From Verrucomicrobiales bacterium (lineage in GTDB: Bacteria; Verrucomicrobiota; Verrucomicrobiia; Limisphaerales; J093), in assembly GCA_024233215.1 (NCBI GenBank), contig JACKPW010000019.1, positions 62,001 through 126,000 on the forward strand: a DNA stretch of 64,000 bases, written 5' to 3'. Position 1 is the stretch's first letter. Each line of letters starts with the position of its first letter. The notes under the pieces are model-generated. The model was given only the letters and a program-made list of their open reading frames with translations, had not been told where the DNA came from and made no database searches. The translations under genes and the position numbers were made by a program. Positions 8,485 to 17,561 of the stretch are shown piece by piece.

Positions 8485-9690
8485 ATGTCACAAAGACCCT
8501 TGAATGTCGGTTTGGTGGGCGGCGGCAAAGGCGCCTTCATCGTCCACCCGCACCAGAAGGCCATCCACTTTGACGGCACCCGCCGCGTGACCGCCGGGGC
8601 GCTCTTTCCCGATCCGAAGATCGCCTTGGAGGAAGCCGAGAACTGGCCCTACCCAATCAAGGGCTACGGCTCCTATGACGAGATGATCAGTGCCCAGGCC
8701 GGCCTGCCCGAGGGCGAAAGGCTCGACTACATCCTCATCGTCACCCCGAACTTCGTCCATTTCGATCCCGCCATGAAGGCCATCGAGGCGGGCATTCCGG
8801 TGTTTTGCGAAAAGCCGCTGACCGTCACCCTCGAGGAGGCCGAACAACTCGTCGCGAAGGTGAAGGAGAAGAACATCCCCTTCGGCGTGGCGCACACCTA
8901 CCTCGGCCACTGGACCAGCCGTTTCAGCCGTTACATTGTCCGTGCCGGACTGCTCGGTGACGTGCGCTGGGTGGATTCCTACTACCTGCAGGGGTGGCTG
9001 GCCACCAAGCTCGAGGACACCGGCCAGCAACAGGCCTCGTGGCGCGTCGACCCCAAGAAGGCCGGCGGCTCCGGCTGCGGCGGCGACATCGGCACGCACG
9101 CCCTGATGCAACTGCGGTACGTCACCGGACTGGAGGTCGAGGAGCTCTCCGCGAACCTGGAGATCTTCGTCAAGGGCCGGCCGATTGACGATCACTTCAC
9201 CGCCTACTGCCACCTGAGCAACGGCGCCCGCGCCCTGGTCCGTGCCTCACAGATCTCCGTGGGTCACCTGAACGATCTCGGCATCGAAGTCTGCGGCACC
9301 AAGGGCACCCTCCTCTGGCGGCAGGAGGATCCGGAAGTGGTCACCATCAAGCTGATGGGCCAACCGGACCGGGTCTACTTCCGCGGCGCGGCCAGCCCCG
9401 GCGATGGTTTCCTGCCGGCGGCCGAGGAGATTGACAAGGTGATGCCGGGGCTCATGGGCGAACCCACGATTCCCCCGGGACACCCCGAGGCATTCCACGA
9501 TGCCTTCGCCCGGCTGCACCGTTGCTTCGAGGCGGACGTCCGCGCGTATCAGGCCGGCCAACCGTTCGCCAACGACGGCCGGCGCTATGCCAACGTGGCG
9601 GATGGCTGGACAGGAATGGCGTTCCTCAAGGCCGCCATCGAATCCAGCAACGCAAAGGGAGCCTGGACCCCGATGCCGAAGCTGGCCTGA
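8485..9690 (+). CDS. Gfo/Idh/MocA family oxidoreductase
   Basis: 401 residues. It has an N-terminal Rossmann fold with VGLVGGGKGAFI, ILIVTPNFVHFDPAMKAIEA and the conserved family motif GIPVFCEKPLTVTLEEAEQL with the catalytic-lysine EKP. The C-terminal domain contains GGSGCGGDIGTHALMQLRYV, where the histidine of the family active site is expected. These NAD(P)-dependent enzymes oxidise or reduce sugars, inositols and related polyols. No Tat signal is present, so this copy is cytoplasmic, unlike the one at 44706. An upstream in-frame GTG at 8479 would add two residues. A bidirectional terminator follows at 9713. Confidence 0.9.
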   Translation: MSQRPLNVGLVGGGKGAFIVHPHQKAIHFDGTRRVTAGALFPDPKIALEEAENWPYPIKGYGSYDEMISAQAGLPEGERLDYILIVTPNFVHFDPAMKAIEAGIPVFCEKPLTVTLEEAEQLVAKVKEKNIPFGVAHTYLGHWTSRFSRYIVRAGLLGDVRWVDSYYLQGWLATKLEDTGQQQASWRVDPKKAGGSGCGGDIGTHALMQLRYVTGLEVEELSANLEIFVKGRPIDDHFTAYCHLSNGARALVRASQISVGHLNDLGIEVCGTKGTLLWRQEDPEVVTIKLMGQPDRVYFRGAASPGDGFLPAAEEIDKVMPGLMGEPTIPPGHPEAFHDAFARLHRCFEADVRAYQAGQPFANDGRRYANVADGWTGMAFLKAAIESSNAKGAWTPMPKLA

Positions 9691-9712
9691 TCGACCTGGC
9701 CCAACCCCCGGA

Positions 9713-9756
9713 TTCAAAGGAGAAGGAGCGGTCCCGGCCGCTCCTTTCTCTTTGAA
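9713..9756. terminator. Bidirectional Rho-independent-type hairpin between convergent genes
   Basis: Arms TTCAAAGGAGAAGGAGCGG (9713-9731) and CCGCTCCTTTCTCTTTGAA (9738-9756) pair over 16 of 19 positions around a 6-base loop TCCCGG. The right arm is T-rich on both strands. It lies between the stops of two convergent genes (9690 and 9803), the expected place for a shared terminator. Confidence 0.75.
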
Positions 9757-9802
9757 GGCCTGGCGAAGGACCGCCCCGGGATGAACCGGAACGTCCCCCC
9801 GG

Positions 9803-11011
9803 TCATTTGGCACCAGGCGACCGGGTGGTTCTGCCCTCCACGGGCGAATCCGGAAACCGGAGTGTGACGGTGGTCCCTTCCTCGGGCTGACTCTCCACGC
9901 GAATCGTCCCGCCATGGGCTGACATCGCGTCCCGCGCCAGCGCCAGACCAATTCCGGGACTGCCATCCTGGCGGGTGCTGAAGAAGAGGTCGAAACAGCG
10001 CTCCAAGGTTTCGGTGTTCATCCCCACCCCCAGGTCCTTGAGGGTGAGGGTGGTGGTTCCGCCGGCCTGGCGCAAGGACCACTCCAGCACCCCGCCCTTG
10101 GGCATCGCCTGCAGGGCGTTCAGCACCAACTGCTCCAGGACCGATCGCAACAACGCCTCGTCAGCGTGCACCTCGGAAGGCCCCTCGGCCGGCGAATGTT
10201 CCAGCCGCAGCAGATCAGGTTCGGCCAGGACGGCTTGATGTTCCTTTTGCACGCGCTCCAGAACCTCAGGAAGCAGGCGCGAAACATCGACCCGCCGGAG
10301 CCTCAGGGTCTCCGGAGGATGGCTCATCCCGCGCGTCTTCCAGACGACCTGCCGGGCCCGGCGCACCAAGGAGGCCATGCTCTTCAACCGGCCACGCACC
10401 CGGGCGGTATCCTTGAGCGCGCCGTCCTTCAACAGCAGTTGCAGCTCAGAGTGCATCTGGTGCACAAACCCGCCGAACTCCTCCGCCAGACTCCCGGTCA
10501 ACTGGCCCAGGGTGCTCAGTTGCACCGGGTCACCCGGCGACTGGACCGCCTCCGTGTCGGCGGGTGATTCTTCCGCGACCATGTCCTCTGCCGTCGCGTC
10601 CCCACCGGTCACCGGCCCCTCTTCCTGACGGCGACGCTCCTCTTCGATGGAAACAAGCCGCAGCGCTTGGTTGACCACGCGCAGCAAGGCGGCACGAGAA
10701 ACCGGTTTGGTGATGTAGTGCATGGCACCGGCGCGCACGGACTCGGAGGCCGTCTCCACAGTCGGCTGTCCGGTCAGCATGATGATCTGAAGTCGGATAT
10801 CCTTCTCCCGCAGGGACCGCACCAACTCCACGCCGCTCAGGCCGGGGAGAATGATGTCAGTGATCAGGATGTCGAAGTGCTCCTTCTCGAGCAGGACCAT
10901 CGCCTGCTCGGCGTCCTCCGCGAGGGCAACCGCGTGCCCAACGTTCTCCAGAAACACCCGCAGTGTCAGGCGAATGCTCCGCTCGTCATCTACCAGTAGT
11001 ATGCGTGCCAT
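9803..11011 (-). CDS. Receiver domain fused to a degenerate histidine kinase-like ATPase
   Basis: 402 residues. Residues 1-120 form a complete CheY-like receiver (D8, D9, phospho-acceptor D52, T80, K102). After an acidic linker (about 123-163) comes a dimerisation-helix region and then a HATPase_c domain with an N-box (LVLNALQAM), LGVGM as G1-like, CFDLFFSTR as F-box and GIGLALARDAMSAHGG as G2. The expected phospho-accepting histidine of the GxxAHEFNN motif is missing: the sequence reads LTGSLAEEFGGF, with E177 in its place. It is therefore probably not an autokinase by the usual route. The ATG at 11011 begins the receiver exactly; earlier in-frame codons add unlikely sequence. No membrane segment is seen. 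Confidence 0.85.
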   Translation of the reverse strand: MARILLVDDERSIRLTLRVFLENVGHAVALAEDAEQAMVLLEKEHFDILITDIILPGLSGVELVRSLREKDIRLQIIMLTGQPTVETASESVRAGAMHYITKPVSRAALLRVVNQALRLVSIEEERRRQEEGPVTGGDATAEDMVAEESPADTEAVQSPGDPVQLSTLGQLTGSLAEEFGGFVHQMHSELQLLLKDGALKDTARVRGRLKSMASLVRRARQVVWKTRGMSHPPETLRLRRVDVSRLLPEVLERVQKEHQAVLAEPDLLRLEHSPAEGPSEVHADEALLRSVLEQLVLNALQAMPKGGVLEWSLRQAGGTTTLTLKDLGVGMNTETLERCFDLFFSTRQDGSPGIGLALARDAMSAHGGTIRVESQPEEGTTVTLRFPDSPVEGRTTRSPGAK

Positions 11012-11168
11012 GTCAGGGGCTGCGACAGCAAACCCAGCCCACAGGCAGGTCGGCACTGCCGCCTTGGCCGAACCCCGGGAGCGTTCCGGCAACCCATCCC
11101 ATCACCAGCCACCCGGGGCACGGTGCTTCATCTGTTGCGAAGCCTGCGCGGACCGGGGGCTGGATTCA

Positions 11169-11193
11169 AGCCCCATTTGACAGCCCCATTTGA
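11169..11193. repeat. Two tandem copies of a 12-bp unit
   Basis: AGCCCCATTTGA occurs at 11169-11180 and again at 11182-11193, a 13-bp period, followed by a partial third unit (AGTCCCA). It lies in the 278-bp gap between the receiver/kinase gene start and the thioesterase stop. No function is evident. Confidence 0.6.
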
Positions 11194-11289
11194 AAGTCCC
11201 AAGGGAAGCCCGGTTCCCGGGATCACCGGCTCAAGAACCGGGTCCGCGCCAGTTTTCTTCGGTGGGGGCACACCCGACGGCCACCCGGT

Positions 11290-11739
11290 TCACGGTCCCG
11301 GACCGGAACCCAACCGATCCGCCGGTGCCACCTCGATCAGCCGGGCGAGCTCCCCGGGAATGGGCGTCGGCGCCAGGCTGCCATCAGGCCGGTGCGCCAC
11401 GCACACCACCACCAGATTGCCCCGGGCCACCTCCCCCCCGCCCACCCGACGGAATCGTATGTCGTAGCCCAGCGAACGCGTGCGCTTCTCCCGCACCAGG
11501 AGCCCGGCTTCGAACTCCTCCTCAAACCGCAGCGGCGCACGATAGTCGCAGTCGGCGTGGATGCGCGGAAAACCGAGCGGCGGATCGTGCTGATCGAGTT
11601 TCACGGAGAACCCCAGGGACCGGATGAACGCATGTTCCACGGCCTCCATGTAACGGAAGAAATTCGAGAAATGCACGATGCCCGCGGCATCCGTCTCCGA
11701 GAACTCCACTCGACGCACCAGTTTGAACTCGAACGGCAT
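11290..11739 (-). CDS. Acyl-CoA thioesterase, 4-hydroxybenzoyl-CoA thioesterase (YbgC-like) family
   Basis: 149 residues, a normal length for a single hotdog-fold thioesterase. The N-terminus RRVEFSETDAAGIVHFSNFF carries the family active-site signature, with the catalytic aspartate in the ETDAAGIVHFSN block (D-x-x-G-x-V/I-x-x-x-x-Y/F). RAPLRFEEEFEAGLLVREK is the usual central hotdog strand. These cytoplasmic enzymes hydrolyse acyl- or aryl-CoA thioesters; the substrate is not predictable. ATG 11739 is chosen because an extension to 11862 adds about 41 residues without family similarity. The MFS gene lies upstream on the same strand with a 135-bp gap. Confidence 0.85.
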   Translation of the reverse strand: MPFEFKLVRRVEFSETDAAGIVHFSNFFRYMEAVEHAFIRSLGFSVKLDQHDPPLGFPRIHADCDYRAPLRFEEEFEAGLLVREKRTRSLGYDIRFRRVGGGEVARGNLVVVCVAHRPDGSLAPTPIPGELARLIEVAPADRLGSGPGP

Positions 11740-11874
11740 GCCGGCAGTCTGCCTCCGCCCGGCGTTCAAAGTCGAGCGGACGTGCGCTCCCCGGGATTCG
11801 ACCGACATGAATGCCCCGCGCCCGCTCCTCTGCCAGTCGGCGGAGCCGTCGCCGCGCGCCACCTTTTCCCGACC

Positions 11875-13161
11875 TCAAACCGGCGGGTCCAGCCGGCGGC
11901 CGGCCACCTCGAGATGGCGTCGCCGCGCCGCAATCACCCCCATCGCCATGCAGGCCATGATCCCGCCGGCCAGAAAGACCGGTCGCAGATCGTCGCCGTA
12001 GTGGCGGGTCAACCACGTCGCCACGCCGTTGCCGAACATGGGGCCCAGACCGAAACCGCAGAACGCCAGCAAGGTCTGGGCCGTGGAACGGACTTCGCGG
12101 CCGGCCAGCGCATTCGCCAGCAGGGCAATGCCGGTGTGATGGAAGACCACCACCAAGGCCACCAGCAGATAGGTGGCGGTCAGCAGCCAGACGTTGCTGC
12201 TGACCGCGAAAAGGAAGTGGCGCACCGCCAGCGACAGCCCCCCTACCAGGATCACCGAGGTCAGCCGGAACCGCCGCAACAACACGCTTTGCCACCGGAA
12301 CAACACCACCTCAAACACCACCCCCACTGCCTGCACCGGCCCAATCCACGGACGGCTGACCCCCAGGCGCTCCAGGAACGGCGGGCCGTAATACAACACC
12401 ATCATGAACGCGCCCGACATCAGGAACATCGAGGTTAACACCGCCAGGTAATCCCAGTCCCGCAGCAACCGCCTCAAGGCCGGTCCATACACCCGCGGCC
12501 CCGCCCCGCCGGCCGGCCGCCGGGAGCCGGGCTCCGTGTGGGGCAGCCGGAACGAGTAGATGGCCATCGCCAGGCACATGCCGGCCCCCATCCACACGCA
12601 GAAATCGAGTCCCGCCTCCGGACGGAACGCCGTCCAGAGCGAGATCGGCAGGAACGGCACAATCCATCCCACCGATCCCCAGGCCCGCAGACCGGGAAAC
12701 TGCTCCCTGGGGCGGGGCAAGTGGTGGAAGGCCAGGGCGTTGGTCAGCGTGAACACCGGGTTCAGGCAGGCACTGAACGCCACGTAGGCCACGAGTAGTC
12801 CCGTAAACTCACGTTGCCGGACCAGGACCAGCAGCGCCACGGCCCCGGCGGTGTTCAGGATGGCGAGCACCCGGTTCAACGGCAGATGGCGATCGGCCAG
12901 AAAGCCCCAGCCGAACGGTGCCACCAGCATCACGGTCGAGGCCGCAAGGTAGATCCAGCCCACCTGCTCGTAGACCAGGCCGCGGTCACGCAACAGCATG
13001 GTCACAAACGGCAGCACGCTGCCATTGGCGGCAAACTGCAGCAGCATCGCCCCCATCAGCAACCGCCGGGTCCCCGCCTCATCCGGCAGGGTCCCCGACC
13101 CCGGTCCCTCCTCCGGCCCGGGTTGCGCGGTCTCGTTACACTGCCCGTCTCCCTTCACCAC
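11875..13161 (-). CDS. MFS transporter (nucleoside:H+ symporter / MFS_1-like branch)
   Basis: About 428 residues with twelve predicted hydrophobic segments and a cytoplasmic mid-loop (PHTEPGSRRPAGGAGPRVYG). Features such as QFAANGSVLPFVTMLLRDRG, YEQVGWIYLAASTVML, GFLADRHLPLNR and RAWGSVGWIVPF match the MFS branch that holds NupG/XapB-like nucleoside symporters and LacY-like proteins; the substrate is inference only. The start is uncertain: GTG codons at 13161 and 13158 lie about 14 bp after a GGGGGAGGAG purine stretch, whereas TTG at 13200 would add 13 residues. It is divergent from the CUT2 importer at 13299, so the two uptake systems share a control region of about 140 bp. Confidence 0.8.
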   Translation of the reverse strand: MVKGDGQCNETAQPGPEEGPGSGTLPDEAGTRRLLMGAMLLQFAANGSVLPFVTMLLRDRGLVYEQVGWIYLAASTVMLVAPFGWGFLADRHLPLNRVLAILNTAGAVALLVLVRQREFTGLLVAYVAFSACLNPVFTLTNALAFHHLPRPREQFPGLRAWGSVGWIVPFLPISLWTAFRPEAGLDFCVWMGAGMCLAMAIYSFRLPHTEPGSRRPAGGAGPRVYGPALRRLLRDWDYLAVLTSMFLMSGAFMMVLYYGPPFLERLGVSRPWIGPVQAVGVVFEVVLFRWQSVLLRRFRLTSVILVGGLSLAVRHFLFAVSSNVWLLTATYLLVALVVVFHHTGIALLANALAGREVRSTAQTLLAFCGFGLGPMFGNGVATWLTRHYGDDLRPVFLAGGIMACMAMGVIAARRRHLEVAGRRLDPPV

Positions 13162-13298
13162 GCCGAGTCTAGCAACTCCTCCCCCGACCTCCCATCGCAA
13201 ACCTCAGGGCACACCGGCCGGCGGCCTCTCCCGGTCCAAATACAATGGCGCCTTGCATCGCCCGGCCGGCACTGGAACCATCGCCCCCAAGCACTCGG

Positions 13299-14855
13299 AT
13301 GACTCCGCCGGCCACCATCACAGCTTCCGCCCCTCCACTGGCCCGCCTTCGCGGGATCACCAAGCGCTTCGGCCAGGTCACCGTGCTCGACCGCGTCGAC
13401 CTCGACATCCACAGCGGCGAAATTCTGATTCTCGCCGGCGAGAACGGCGCGGGCAAGAGCACCCTCATCAAGATCCTCGGCGGCGTGCATCCCGACTTCG
13501 AGGGCACCATCGAGATCAACGGCCGGCCCGCCCGGCCGCGGTCACCCCTCGAGGCGGCGTCTCTCGGGGTCCGTGTCATCTTTCAGGAACTCTCCCTCGT
13601 CCCGTCCATGACGGTGGCGGACAACATCTTCCTGGGACGCGCGCTCACGCGCCGCGGATTTGTGGACGACCGCCGCCAACGCCGGGAAGCCCGGGATTTG
13701 CTCGCGCGACTCGGTCTCGACCTGGATGTGGACCGACGGGTGGAGGATCTGCCGATTGCGCGGCAGCAATTGACCGAGATCGCGAAGGCGCTGGCCCAGG
13801 AGGCGCGCGTCCTCGTCATGGACGAACCCACCAGCGCACTGAACGAGCCGGAGGTTGAGGCATTGTTCCGACTGGTGCGTCAACTCAAGGAACGCGGCTG
13901 CGGCATCGTCTACATCACCCACAAGATGGAGGAAATCGAGACCATCGGGGACCGGGTGGCAGTACTGCGAGATGGTCGACTGGTGGGGGGCGGGTCGCTT
14001 TCCGAGGTGTCGCGCGACCGTCTGGTGCAATGGATGGTGGGACGGGAAATCGGCGGGCAGTTCCCAGACCGGCGCGGGGAACCCGGGGCGGAGCGGCTGC
14101 GGCTGGAGGGCTTCAGTGTCCCCGATCCGGCGAGGCCGGGTGCCCACCGGGTCAGGAATGTCTCTCTGACCCTGCATGCGGGGGAGATCCTGGGCCTTGG
14201 TGGACTCCAGGGATCCGGCGCAAGCGACCTGTTGCTCGGGTTGTTCGGCGCGTTTGGACGGCAGCCCACCGGCCGGGTTGAACTGGACGGCAAACCGGTG
14301 ACGTTGCGCTGCCCGGCGGATTCGATCCGTCAGGGCATGGCCCTCCTGACCAACGATCGCAAGGCCACCGGCCTCGTGCTCTCCCTGTCCGTCACGGCCA
14401 ACGCCACCCTCGCCGGTCTGCCGCAGCTTTCGCCCGGTGGCTGGCGCCGACCTGCCGCCGAGGAAACCGCCACCCGCACGCTCGGCGAACGCCTTTCCCT
14501 GCGCGCGGCCAGCCTGGACCAGGACGTCCAGTTCCTGTCCGGCGGCAACCAGCAGAAGGTGGCACTGGCAAAATGGCTGCAGATCAAACCGCGCGTGCTC
14601 CTGCTCGATGAACCGACCCGCGGCGTGGACATCGGAGCCAAACGCGACATCTACGAACTCCTGAACGCCCTGACCGCCGAAGGCATCGCGATCATTCTCA
14701 TCACGTCGGAACTTCCCGAACTGCTTGCCCTGTCCGACCGCATCCTGGTCCTGCACCGGGGCGGGGCCACCGCTCTGCTCCCGCGCGGGGAGGCCACGGC
14801 CGAACGGGTCCTGGCCGCCGCGATGGGCCACCCCCCAACGGAAATGACTCCATGA
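13299..14855 (+). CDS. CUT2-family sugar ABC importer, ATP-binding protein (RbsA/MglA-like)
   Basis: 518 residues with two ABC cassettes in tandem, the hallmark of the CUT2 (ribose/galactose/xylose/nucleoside) importers. Cassette 1 has GENGAGKSTLIKIL, the signature RQQLTEIAKALAQEARVLVMD and ITHKMEEIETIGDRV. Cassette 2 has GLGGLQGSGASDLLLGLF as a degenerate Walker A, LSGGNQQKVALAKWL and LLLDEPTRGVDIGAK. The degenerate second nucleotide site is normal for the family. ATG 13299 gives a usual N-terminus; an in-frame ATG at 13245 would add 18 low-complexity residues. Its stop overlaps the permease start (ATGA), so the two are coupled. No periplasmic binding protein gene is next to them. Confidence 0.92.
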   Translation: MTPPATITASAPPLARLRGITKRFGQVTVLDRVDLDIHSGEILILAGENGAGKSTLIKILGGVHPDFEGTIEINGRPARPRSPLEAASLGVRVIFQELSLVPSMTVADNIFLGRALTRRGFVDDRRQRREARDLLARLGLDLDVDRRVEDLPIARQQLTEIAKALAQEARVLVMDEPTSALNEPEVEALFRLVRQLKERGCGIVYITHKMEEIETIGDRVAVLRDGRLVGGGSLSEVSRDRLVQWMVGREIGGQFPDRRGEPGAERLRLEGFSVPDPARPGAHRVRNVSLTLHAGEILGLGGLQGSGASDLLLGLFGAFGRQPTGRVELDGKPVTLRCPADSIRQGMALLTNDRKATGLVLSLSVTANATLAGLPQLSPGGWRRPAAEETATRTLGERLSLRAASLDQDVQFLSGGNQQKVALAKWLQIKPRVLLLDEPTRGVDIGAKRDIYELLNALTAEGIAIILITSELPELLALSDRILVLHRGGATALLPRGEATAERVLAAAMGHPPTEMTP

Positions 14856-15862
14856 CCACCCCCCCACGCGCCGCCCCACACGTCTGGGCCCGCTGCTGGG
14901 CCAACCCCTCCAGCCGCGCCTTCGCGGCGCTGGTTCTGGTCCTCGCCCTCGGCTGCTGGTTCAACGCCGAGGGCGCCTTCTACAAACTCGGCACGCACCG
15001 CGACGCCCTCCGACAGGCCTCGGTCTACGGGTTGCTGGCCTGCGGCATGACCCTGGTAATCGTCAGCGGCGGCATCGATCTCGCCGTGGGCAGCGTGCTG
15101 GCATTGTCTGCCGTGACGTTCTCGCTGCTCAGCATTCACTGGGGCTGGAGCGCCTGGTTGACGGTCCCCTGCACGCTGTTGGTTGGCGGCCTCTGCGGCA
15201 CGGCGTCCGGCAGCATCACCGCGCTGTGGCGGATCCAGCCGTTCATCGCCACGCTGGCGATGATGGTGTTTGCCCGCGGGCTGGCCAAGACCGTCTCCGG
15301 CGGCATGAAGGTCTCCACGGCGGTGCAACAGGCGGACGGCACCTATCAGTTCGTGCCTGTGCCCGCCATCTTCCGCGGCATCGACAGCCGGGTACTCGGC
15401 GGCAACCTCTCGGTGGTCACCCTGGTTCTGGTGGCATGCGCCCTGCTGGCCTGGCTTGCCCTGGCGCGACACCGCTGGGGGCGCCACCTCCTGGCCATCG
15501 GCGGCAACGAGGAAGCCGCCCGGCTTTCCGGTGTGCCCGTGACGCGCACCAAGATCCTGGCCTATGCAGCCAGCGGTCTTTTCGCCGCCGTGGCCGGCAT
15601 CTGCCAGGCGGCCCAGGAACAACAGGGCGATCCGGAGGCTGGGGTCGGCTACGAACTCACCGCCATCGCCATCGTCGTCATCGGCGGCACCAGCCTGATG
15701 GGCGGGCGCGGTGGCATGGGCCTCACCCTGCTGGGGATGTTGACCATCGGGTATCTCGAAAAAGTGCTCAGCATCAACGCGGTCCCGGAGGCCAGCCGCC
15801 TCATGCTCACCGGCCTGATCATCATCCTGGCCGTGCTGGCCCAGCGACGAAGGCGGTCGTAG
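14852..15862 (+). CDS. CUT2-family sugar ABC importer, permease (RbsC-like)
   Basis: 336 residues with about nine hydrophobic segments. Family motifs include LACGMTLVIVSGGIDLAVGSV, ALWRIQPFIATLAMMVFARGL, HLLAIGGNEEAARLSGV (the cytoplasmic loop that docks the ATPase) and the C-terminal GGTSLMGGRGGMG. It would form the homodimeric channel partnered with the preceding twin-cassette ATPase, with which it overlaps by 4 bp. The insertion near AVQQADGTYQFVPVPAIFRG is typical of the periplasmic loop. Ribose is the textbook substrate, but autoinducer-2, inositol and nucleoside members look alike, so no symbol is given. Confidence 0.92.
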   Translation: MTTPPRAAPHVWARCWANPSSRAFAALVLVLALGCWFNAEGAFYKLGTHRDALRQASVYGLLACGMTLVIVSGGIDLAVGSVLALSAVTFSLLSIHWGWSAWLTVPCTLLVGGLCGTASGSITALWRIQPFIATLAMMVFARGLAKTVSGGMKVSTAVQQADGTYQFVPVPAIFRGIDSRVLGGNLSVVTLVLVACALLAWLALARHRWGRHLLAIGGNEEAARLSGVPVTRTKILAYAASGLFAAVAGICQAAQEQQGDPEAGVGYELTAIAIVVIGGTSLMGGRGGMGLTLLGMLTIGYLEKVLSINAVPEASRLMLTGLIIILAVLAQRRRRS

Positions 15863-16008
15863 CGGTGCTCTGGCGAGCGCCGAACCGGAGGCGCGCAGAC
15901 AGGCACCCACGAAACAACCCGACGGCGGACACCCTTCCGCCGCGGCGACGAAGACCGGCGGGCTGCCGCTCCTGCTTTCCATCGGCGGTTCAAAGGCTCC
16001 TTTCCGGT

Positions 16009-16698
16009 TCACACCGAAACGCCGAGCAACCGGCCTACGGCTGCCGTCAATCCCATCGCCAACATCCCCCAGAAACAAACCCGGATCGCCCCCCGCAACG
16101 GGGGCGCCCCCCCGGCGACGGCCGCAACGGCCCCGAGGATGCCCAGCAGCCCCACCGCCAGCAGGGGGATGAGCCAGAGCAGCCAGGAAGCCGGTGCAAA
16201 CGACGCCACCAGCACCGGGATCAGTGCCCCCAGGGAAAACGCCCCGGCCGACCAGAAGGCCGCCTCCAACGGACGCGCGCTCAACTGCACCGTGATTCCG
16301 ATTTCGTCCCGGGCGTGAGCCTCAAGGGCGTTGTGCTTCATCAACTGCCCGGCCACCTGTTTCGCCAGTTCCTCGTCCAGTCCACGTTGCCGGTAGATGG
16401 CTGCCAACTCCTCCTCCTCCGCCTCGCGGTTGCTTGCCAGCGCCTCCGCTTCCAGCTTCAAATCCGCCCGCTCCGTGTCCTCCTGCGACTTGACGGAGAC
16501 ATATTCCCCGGCGGCCATCGACATCGCACCTGCCACCATTCCCGCCGTTCCCGCCAGAATGATGTTGCCGCGACTCGCCCCGGCGGCAACCACCCCGACG
16601 ATCAGGCTGGCCGTCGAGACGATTCCATCGTTGGAGCCAAGGACCGCCGCCCGCAACCAACCGGAGCGGTGAATTCGATGAGGTTCCTCGTGCGACAT
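16009..16698 (-). CDS. VIT1/CCC1 family (vacuolar iron transporter-like) membrane protein
   Basis: 229 residues. The opening HRIHRSGWLRAAVLGSNDG then GIVSTASLIVGV is diagnostic of the VIT1/CCC1 family, followed by GMVAGAMSMAAGEYVSVKSQ. A charged cytosolic segment (residues about 75-125, rich in E/K/R) matches the family's metal-binding helical domain, and three further membrane segments complete the five-helix layout. Family members move Fe(II) or Mn(II) out of the cytosol; the bacterial role is usually inferred. The ATG at 16698 is preceded by GAGGACAAC, a plausible ribosome-binding site. The frame stays open upstream, through the neighbouring gene region, but that extension is a chance reading. 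Confidence 0.88.
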   Translation of the reverse strand: MSHEEPHRIHRSGWLRAAVLGSNDGIVSTASLIVGVVAAGASRGNIILAGTAGMVAGAMSMAAGEYVSVKSQEDTERADLKLEAEALASNREAEEEELAAIYRQRGLDEELAKQVAGQLMKHNALEAHARDEIGITVQLSARPLEAAFWSAGAFSLGALIPVLVASFAPASWLLWLIPLLAVGLLGILGAVAAVAGGAPPLRGAIRVCFWGMLAMGLTAAVGRLLGVSV

Positions 16699-16754
16699 GT
16701 TGTCCTCGTGCTGGGGTTTGTGGAAAGCGGCAATTCGGGTCTTCCGGCAAAGGC

Positions 16755-17561
16755 TCAGTTCGCCGCCTTCAGCCGGAAGAATCGGGCACTGCCGGAAAAG
16801 GGCACGGTCACCTGGATGTCCGGTCCGAGCATTTGGGCCAGATTCGTCACCGTGGCCCAGTTCCCAACGGCAGGTTGAGGCGACTGTTCCAAGACATAGC
16901 CGACGGCATCGGCAGACCAGGAGAGCCGACAGGCGTTCGTCGCGGTGGGCGACACCGCCAACGCCGCGGGCAGAAGCGGCAGACTGTCGACCGTGGTCAA
17001 TCCGACCAGCGCCCAGTCGACATAAAGATGAATGACGTAGGAGTCGTAGCCGCTCAGGGCGGGGGTGTAGTGAAAGCTCTGACCGCCGTAGCCGCTGGCA
17101 TCGAAAAGGAGCGGGTCCGGCAGAGCGTCCTCGCCGTTGAGCATGGGCATGATCTCGAACGCGCCCCCCGCGCCGCCCGTGTTGGCCAGCAGCTTGCCGG
17201 TGAAGGATCGCAGGCCGAACGGCTGACCGTCCACCCGCCGGATCGTAATGTTCGCGCCCTTCCCGACGTCCGATCCGACCGTGATGGCCTGGGCCTGGAC
17301 CCCGCCCGGCCAGAAAACGCTGAAGAACCGCCCGGTCGGCTCCCCACCCGGAACCGCCGCCCAATACCCATCCGTGGTGTATTCGAACCGGTAGCCGCTG
17401 CTGCTGAGGGCACCGGAGGTTATGTTGGATGCGACCACGCTCACGGGCTGCGAGGGGTTGAAGAAGACAATCGTGGTGGCGCGGGCCGACACCATGCGCA
17501 AGAGACAGACACACAGGGACAGGACGGCGATGGCCCATGGACCCGGGATTCGGTGCTTCAT
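16755..17561 (-). CDS. Secreted protein of unknown function with RFFRL-type C-terminus
   Basis: 268 residues. The N-terminus MKHRIPGPWAIAVLSLCVCL then LRMVSARA is a clear signal peptide. The body is beta-rich (SSGYRFEYTTDGYWAAVPGG, GQSFHYTPALSGYDSYVIHL) and resembles a jelly-roll-like extracellular domain, but I do not recognise a named family. The last ~65 residues (ACRLSWSADAVGYVLEQS ... GSARFFRLKAAN) form a module also seen at the ends of the proteins at 23341, 38465 and 50624. The gene lies 56 bp upstream of the VIT gene on the same strand. An in-frame start further upstream exists but would precede the signal peptide. Confidence 0.75.
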   Translation of the reverse strand: MKHRIPGPWAIAVLSLCVCLLRMVSARATTIVFFNPSQPVSVVASNITSGALSSSGYRFEYTTDGYWAAVPGGEPTGRFFSVFWPGGVQAQAITVGSDVGKGANITIRRVDGQPFGLRSFTGKLLANTGGAGGAFEIMPMLNGEDALPDPLLFDASGYGGQSFHYTPALSGYDSYVIHLYVDWALVGLTTVDSLPLLPAALAVSPTATNACRLSWSADAVGYVLEQSPQPAVGNWATVTNLAQMLGPDIQVTVPFSGSARFFRLKAAN

